From UBA7662 sp943369355 (lineage in GTDB: Bacteria > Bacteroidota > Bacteroidia > UBA7662), in the NCBI GenBank assembly GCA_943369355.1, contig CALRMX020000005.1:62001-126000 (forward strand): 64,000 bases of DNA. The letters are read 5' to 3'. The notes beneath the pieces were generated by a model that saw only the letters and a list, made by a program, of their open reading frames with translations, was not told the DNA's origin and searched no databases. The translations under genes were made by a program, and so were the position numbers. This document shows positions 60,210 through 64,000 of this stretch, piece by piece. Position 1 is the stretch's first letter. The number at the start of each line of letters is the position of its first letter.

Positions 60210-62585
60210 TTATTTTCCGTACTTGATAAAAAGCTCAGTTTCGGGCTCCGACACTTTGACTTTGAACCTCAATACGCCATTTTCATAAGCGTACTTTACT
60301 CTTTTTCGACCCAACTTTACCGACTGTGGTGCTTGCTTGAGCCCATGAATCACCAGCTCCAGCTCCCTTGGCTTCACGGTCCAAGCAGTACCGGGTTTCC
60401 GGTCGATTTCTAATTCCAAACCCGACTTTTCGTCCTCGGCTTCGAAATACAGCAGCTCATACTGGCCGGTGGCATAGGCATCGGGGGTACGGCCGTCGTC
60501 GTCGTACAGGCTATCGGTGCTTTCGGGCACGCTGGCATGATGGTAATAATGCAGTTGCAGTGCGTGACTGTTGTATTGCCCCGTATGCTGCATAGGTTCT
60601 GCCATGGCCACAAATGAACCGGCTTTTACATAAGTGGGGATACCATCGAGACGTGTAGCTACACGCTGCTCGGCACCGCCTGTAAGCACACTGTCGGTGT
60701 AAAAGTCGAACCAATGGCCGGCCGGCAAGTAAAAAGTCTGGTCTTTCACCCCAGGCTTGAGTATAGGCGAAACCAAAAAGGCTTTGCCCCACTGGTACGA
60801 GCGCGTATCGATGGCGCGGGCGCTGTCGCCAGTCAGCCACAGAGGCCGCATGAGGGGTAAGCCGGTTTGTTGATTTTCAAAAGCCAGCTGGTAGTTGTAA
60901 GGCAGCAAGCGGTAACGCAGTTCGATTGCTTTTTTGGCCAAGGCCTTGGTGGCTGCATCGTGAAAAACGGGTTCAGGCGCAATATGCTCCTGTGCATGCG
61001 GCCTGAATACGGGCTGGAAAACACCATATTGCAACCAACGGGTATACAGCTCCGGGTCGAATTTGTCGCCGCCGGCAAAGCCGCCGAGGTCGCTATGCAT
61101 CCAGCCGAGGCCCTGCATGCCCATGCTCAAGGCAATTCCGGGCTGGCTTTGAAGTCCGCCCCAGCTGCGGCTCACATCACCACTCCACGGAATTAGTCCA
61201 TACCGTTGCGAACCCGCTCCGCCGGCACGCATCAAAATAAACGGACGCTGCTTGGGGAAGTCGCGCTTGTAGCCGTCGGCGATGAGCGAGGCCCACAGAT
61301 GACCGTAAATGTTGTGTATTTCGTCGGCGGTGCCTGTTTTATGGCGCAAAGCCGAAGGATGCACTTCGGGTTCACCGAGGTCGCCCCACCAGCCGCCTAC
61401 ACCGCGACGGGTGTAACTCCGGTAGATGCCCCAAAACCACTCCCGTGCGGAGGTATCGGTGAGGTCGATGAGACCCGTATTGCCAAAATAAAAGTCGTAG
61501 CGGAAAGGTTCGCCTTTGTCGTTGGTGGCGAGCACCTTCTCTTGCACGGCCTCCTCCCAGCGATCGCTGGTGCTGAGGATGAAGGGTTCGGTGACCAGCA
61601 CGGTTTGTATGCCGTCGGCGCTGAACTCGGCGAGCATGTTGTCGGGCGTAGGAAACGAATCGGCCAGAAATTCGAGATTGCCCATATGGCCCTGAATGTC
61701 TTTGCCAAACCAATAAATATCAATCACCACTGCATCGAGGGGGATGCTGTCGGTACGGAAGACGGCAACGGTTTCGCGTACTTCGCGCTCGCTGTGATAG
61801 CCAAACCTACTGGCGAAGTTGCCCAACACCCAGCGGGGTGGTAGCGGCTGGCGGCCGGTGAGACGGGTGTATTCGCTCAGGATGTCGGCCCAGTTGGGTG
61901 CTGCAATCACTTGATAGGTCATGCGGCCGCCGATGGTCTCGTAGCGCAGGCGGTCGTCGCCGCGGCTGTCGAAATCGAGCCAGCCAATGGCGCCATTATC
62001 GAAATGCAACATATAGCCGTTGCTACTCTGCACGATGGGCAGGCAGTAGTTCATGAGCTTCGACTCCGTTTCGTAGCCATAATGCGCCCGGTTGTAGAGC
62101 TGCAAGCGCTCGCCACGGCGGTTTACGGGCAGGGCACGCGCGCCAGCACCGTACAGCACTTCCTGGCGGTTCACTGCAAATTCAATCTGCTCGCCTTCGG
62201 CAGTTTTCTGGTAGCCACCGGCTTCGGTCACCAATACTTTGTTGCCGTAGTAGTAGCTAATGCTGAAGGGCTTTTTGTTGATGCTGATTTTGATGCCCGT
62301 GGTTTGGAGCTCTATTTTCTCCTGCTTTTGGTCGATGATGCTGAACACCATGGCCGAAAACAGCTGCTTTTCTTTGAGCACTACGGCTGTGGAGGCGGCA
62401 GGGCGTGCTTTGCCTTTGGGATAAAAGGTGGTTTCGACCATGCGCGAGCTGTAGGCCGAAAAATGGTACTCGCCGTCGGTGACTTCGATGACGACGGAAC
62501 GTTTGTCTCTGCGAAAATTGACGTAGTCGCGTCCCAGGCTTGTAAGCGACTGAAAGACAAGAATGAACAATACAAAATACCGCAT
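60210..62585 (-). CDS. Glycoside hydrolase family 31 (alpha-glucosidase/alpha-xylosidase type)
   Basis: The 791-residue protein has a signal peptide (MRYFVLFILVFQSLTSLG), an N-terminal galactose-mutarotase-like beta domain, then the GH31 barrel with PPRWVLGNFASRFGYHSE, the nucleophile region GGWWGDLGEPEVHP near residue 402, RPFILMRAGGAGSQRYG and the acid/base Asp in WSGDVSRSWGGL near 471. The C-terminus adds two beta domains (KAFLVSPILKPGVKDQTFYLPAG). GH31 enzymes cut alpha-linked glucose, xylose or related units; which one cannot be told. It would act in the periplasm or on the surface. Confidence 0.92.
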   Translation of the reverse strand: MRYFVLFILVFQSLTSLGRDYVNFRRDKRSVVIEVTDGEYHFSAYSSRMVETTFYPKGKARPAASTAVVLKEKQLFSAMVFSIIDQKQEKIELQTTGIKISINKKPFSISYYYGNKVLVTEAGGYQKTAEGEQIEFAVNRQEVLYGAGARALPVNRRGERLQLYNRAHYGYETESKLMNYCLPIVQSSNGYMLHFDNGAIGWLDFDSRGDDRLRYETIGGRMTYQVIAAPNWADILSEYTRLTGRQPLPPRWVLGNFASRFGYHSEREVRETVAVFRTDSIPLDAVVIDIYWFGKDIQGHMGNLEFLADSFPTPDNMLAEFSADGIQTVLVTEPFILSTSDRWEEAVQEKVLATNDKGEPFRYDFYFGNTGLIDLTDTSAREWFWGIYRSYTRRGVGGWWGDLGEPEVHPSALRHKTGTADEIHNIYGHLWASLIADGYKRDFPKQRPFILMRAGGAGSQRYGLIPWSGDVSRSWGGLQSQPGIALSMGMQGLGWMHSDLGGFAGGDKFDPELYTRWLQYGVFQPVFRPHAQEHIAPEPVFHDAATKALAKKAIELRYRLLPYNYQLAFENQQTGLPLMRPLWLTGDSARAIDTRSYQWGKAFLVSPILKPGVKDQTFYLPAGHWFDFYTDSVLTGGAEQRVATRLDGIPTYVKAGSFVAMAEPMQHTGQYNSHALQLHYYHHASVPESTDSLYDDDGRTPDAYATGQYELLYFEAEDEKSGLELEIDRKPGTAWTVKPRELELVIHGLKQAPQSVKLGRKRVKYAYENGVLRFKVKVSEPETELFIKYGK

Positions 62586-62753
62586 AGTCTGATTTGCGGG
62601 TCAAATTAAGCAGAAAATGTGGTTCATAAAGCCTTTTGCCAACCACGGCGGCGCAACGGACGGGTCTTTTCGACAGCCTAGGTGATAAAACACGACCAAT
62701 TTCGGTGGTTTCCGTAGCACCACAATGCCAAGGAGTTGGGAATGTCAAAAGTG

Positions 62754-62778
62754 TGACAAAACAGGCCGACTTTTGTCA
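62754..62778. promoter_or_regulatory. Perfect 8-bp inverted repeat in the divergent gap before the DUF4139 gene
   Basis: TGACAAAA and TTTTGTCA flank a 9-bp GC-rich spacer in the 279-bp gap between the GH31 and DUF4139 genes. No T-run follows on either side. It could bind a regulator or form a leader hairpin, 86 bp before the ATG at 62865. Nothing else recognisable was seen in this gap. Confidence 0.4.
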
Positions 62779-62864
62779 GCTTAGCATCATAAAACCACCT
62801 TAGGGCACCTAAAAACGAATAAATAACGAATTTGCTCGCATGAACTCACTTAAATACTACGGCC

Positions 62865-64000
62865 ATGAAAACCTACATTTCACTGCTGCTCGCGGCCTCG
62901 CTGGCCGCCCCCGTGCTCCGGGCCGGAGCCGACACCCTTAGGGTACAATCGCAGGTTGATGCTGTCACCGTTTTTTTCAGCGGTGCCATGGTCGACCGCC
63001 AGGCTGTGGTCAAACTGCAGCGTGGCAAACAGGTGGTATGCTTCACCGATCTCCCCCTGAGCCTCAAACCACAAACGGTGCAGCTTACCGGTTTAAAACA
63101 GGCTACCATACTGGTGGTAAAACACGCCGTAGAAACTCCGGCTCGCAGCGATAATCCTGCCCGACGCAAGGAGTTGCAAGCCGAAGAAAAGGCCCTGGTG
63201 CGGCGAAACGATGGGCTTAAAGCCGAAATTGCCATTCTCAAGCAAGAAGAAGAAATCTTACTTAAAAATGCCCACATCGCTGGTGATAACGGCGTAAAAG
63301 TGGAAGCACTGCGCGAGACCGCCGACTTTTACCGGCAGCGGCTGGGCGAAATCCGCAAGCTGATGTTTGCCCATCAGTTTGCCATCGAACTCAATCAAGA
63401 AACTCTGCGGCAGCTGTACCAGCAGATGAATGCCTTGCTCGGTCCAGAGCCAAAACCCCAGGGAGTGGTGTACGTGACCCTCGAAGGTCGCCGCGAGCAT
63501 GCCGATACCTTACGGCTACGGTACTACGACGAAGCAGCAGGCTGGCAGCCCACCTACGACTTCCGCGTCGAAGATTTGCGCAAACCCTTGCAAATTAGCT
63601 ACCTCGCCGAGGTGTTTCAGTACAGCGGAGAAGCGTGGAAACAGGTAAAGCTTACCCTGAGCACCGCCAACCCCAGCCTATCTGGCGATAAGCCTCAACT
63701 ACGTCCCTGGTATTTTGGTATGCGCGAGCAAAGTGTAGAACGTAAGTTTGACTATGCGCAAGGTTCGGGCAGCAGCATACGCGGCAAACTGCTCGACGAG
63801 GCCAAACGGGAAGGCATTCCTTTTGGTAACATCGTTTTGTTTTTAAACGATCAACAAGTGGGTGGCACCACCACCGATGTGGATGGGAACTTCAAGTTTA
63901 GTCACCTTAAACCTGGTAAGTATCGTCTCAAAGCCTCTTACGTGGGCTATAACCCAAGTGAAATTTCGGGAATTTATATAAGCACTACTACTGGTGAACA
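62865..64000 (+). CDS. MuiA/DUF4139-family protein with inserted carboxypeptidase-regulatory-like domain, cut by the window edge
   Basis: The ATG at 62865 opens a frame without stop to base 64000, 378 codons so far. It starts with a signal peptide (MKTYISLLLAASLAAPVLRAGA), then VDAVTVFFSGAMVDRQAVVKL and a DLPLSLKPQTVQL segment typical of the DUF4140 N-terminal region, a coiled coil at about residues 85-190, and the DUF4139 part (GWQPTYDFRVEDL, LTLSTANPSL). Near residues 300-370 it holds a CarboxypepD_reg-like module (IRGKLLDEAKREGIPFGN, TTTDVDGNFKFSHLKPGKYRL). The MuiA group is linked by name to mucoidy inhibition, with unknown mechanism. The C-terminal half lies right of the window. Confidence 0.85.
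   Translation, partial: MKTYISLLLAASLAAPVLRAGADTLRVQSQVDAVTVFFSGAMVDRQAVVKLQRGKQVVCFTDLPLSLKPQTVQLTGLKQATILVVKHAVETPARSDNPARRKELQAEEKALVRRNDGLKAEIAILKQEEEILLKNAHIAGDNGVKVEALRETADFYRQRLGEIRKLMFAHQFAIELNQETLRQLYQQMNALLGPEPKPQGVVYVTLEGRREHADTLRLRYYDEAAGWQPTYDFRVEDLRKPLQISYLAEVFQYSGEAWKQVKLTLSTANPSLSGDKPQLRPWYFGMREQSVERKFDYAQGSGSSIRGKLLDEAKREGIPFGNIVLFLNDQQVGGTTTDVDGNFKFSHLKPGKYRLKASYVGYNPSEISGIYISTTTGE

Noticed and set aside
61206..62609. Two long plus-strand open frames (212 and 232 residues) opposite the GH31 gene
   Set aside because: They mirror GC-rich codons of the GH31 gene and lack start signals or protein-like motifs.
62586..62753. Promoter of the DUF4139 or GH31 genes
   Set aside because: Only imperfect -7 matches (for example GACTTTTG and TTAATTTG) are present, too weak to place a promoter.

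Overview
The window reads as chromosome of a Bacteroidota bacterium, probably of the Flavobacteriales or a close relative. Support comes from several sides: proteins with a type IX secretion (T9SS) C-terminal sorting tail, repeated Bacteroidota-type -7 boxes (TAnnTTTG) about 15-40 nt before start codons, few clear Shine-Dalgarno sites, a UpxY/NusG-like antiterminator, and lipoproteins with an SxC lipobox. No rRNA, tRNA, insertion sequence or CRISPR array was seen, and no stretch above 300 bp lacks a gene.

Bases 1-27378 (minus strand) hold one long surface-polysaccharide locus read from right to left: rfbB, wza, wzc, a large secreted transglutaminase-like T9SS protein, a winged-helix/nucleotidyltransferase regulator, then the sugar-nucleotide and assembly genes. 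These are a TviB-type 6-dehydrogenase, a WbpP-type 4-epimerase, a WbpD-type acetyltransferase, a WbpB-type 3-oxidoreductase, another SDR epimerase, an L-2-hydroxyglutarate oxidase, a DegT aminotransferase, AsnB, a hexapeptide acyltransferase, the WbpG/HisH/HisF amidation trio, a glycosyltransferase, Wzx, a second AsnB, a Wzy-like polymerase and the start of a third AsnB that runs off the left edge. Many genes overlap by 1-16 bp. Together they predict a Wzx/Wzy-dependent polymer containing 2,3-diamino-uronic acids, several of them as amides.

Bases 27511-33732 (plus strand) carry a divergent set: a WbpE-like aminotransferase, a Rho-independent terminator, UDP-glucose dehydrogenase, UDP-glucuronate decarboxylase (UDP-xylose), the UpxY-like antiterminator, an outer-membrane protein and the Kdo transferase WaaA.

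Bases 33724-64000 are mostly housekeeping and peripheral functions: thymidine kinase, a DUF4403 lipoprotein, lipoamide dehydrogenase, a PAS histidine kinase with an AraC-type response regulator, the 2-oxoglutarate dehydrogenase genes sucA-sucB, a geranylgeranyl-reductase-like flavoprotein, a TIGR01777 epimerase, an NlpC/P60 peptidase, a YtcJ-like amidohydrolase, RidA, a WG-repeat protein, a DUF3332 lipoprotein, an acyltransferase-3 with an alpha/beta-hydrolase-like partner, a PyrR-like phosphoribosyltransferase, the ABC-F protein EttA, an HEPN/MNT toxin-antitoxin-like pair, a second T9SS protein, a DUF2202 ferritin-like lipoprotein, a GH31 glycosidase and the start of a MuiA/DUF4139 protein. 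Base composition shifts visibly from AT-rich in the left polysaccharide core to clearly GC-richer at the right end.

The most interesting points are the L-2-hydroxyglutarate oxidase embedded in the WbpB-type diamino-uronate pathway, the concentration of amide-forming enzymes, the secreted transglutaminase-fold protein beside wzc, and the regulator whose nucleotidyltransferase domain has lost a catalytic Asp and whose start lies next to a perfect inverted repeat.
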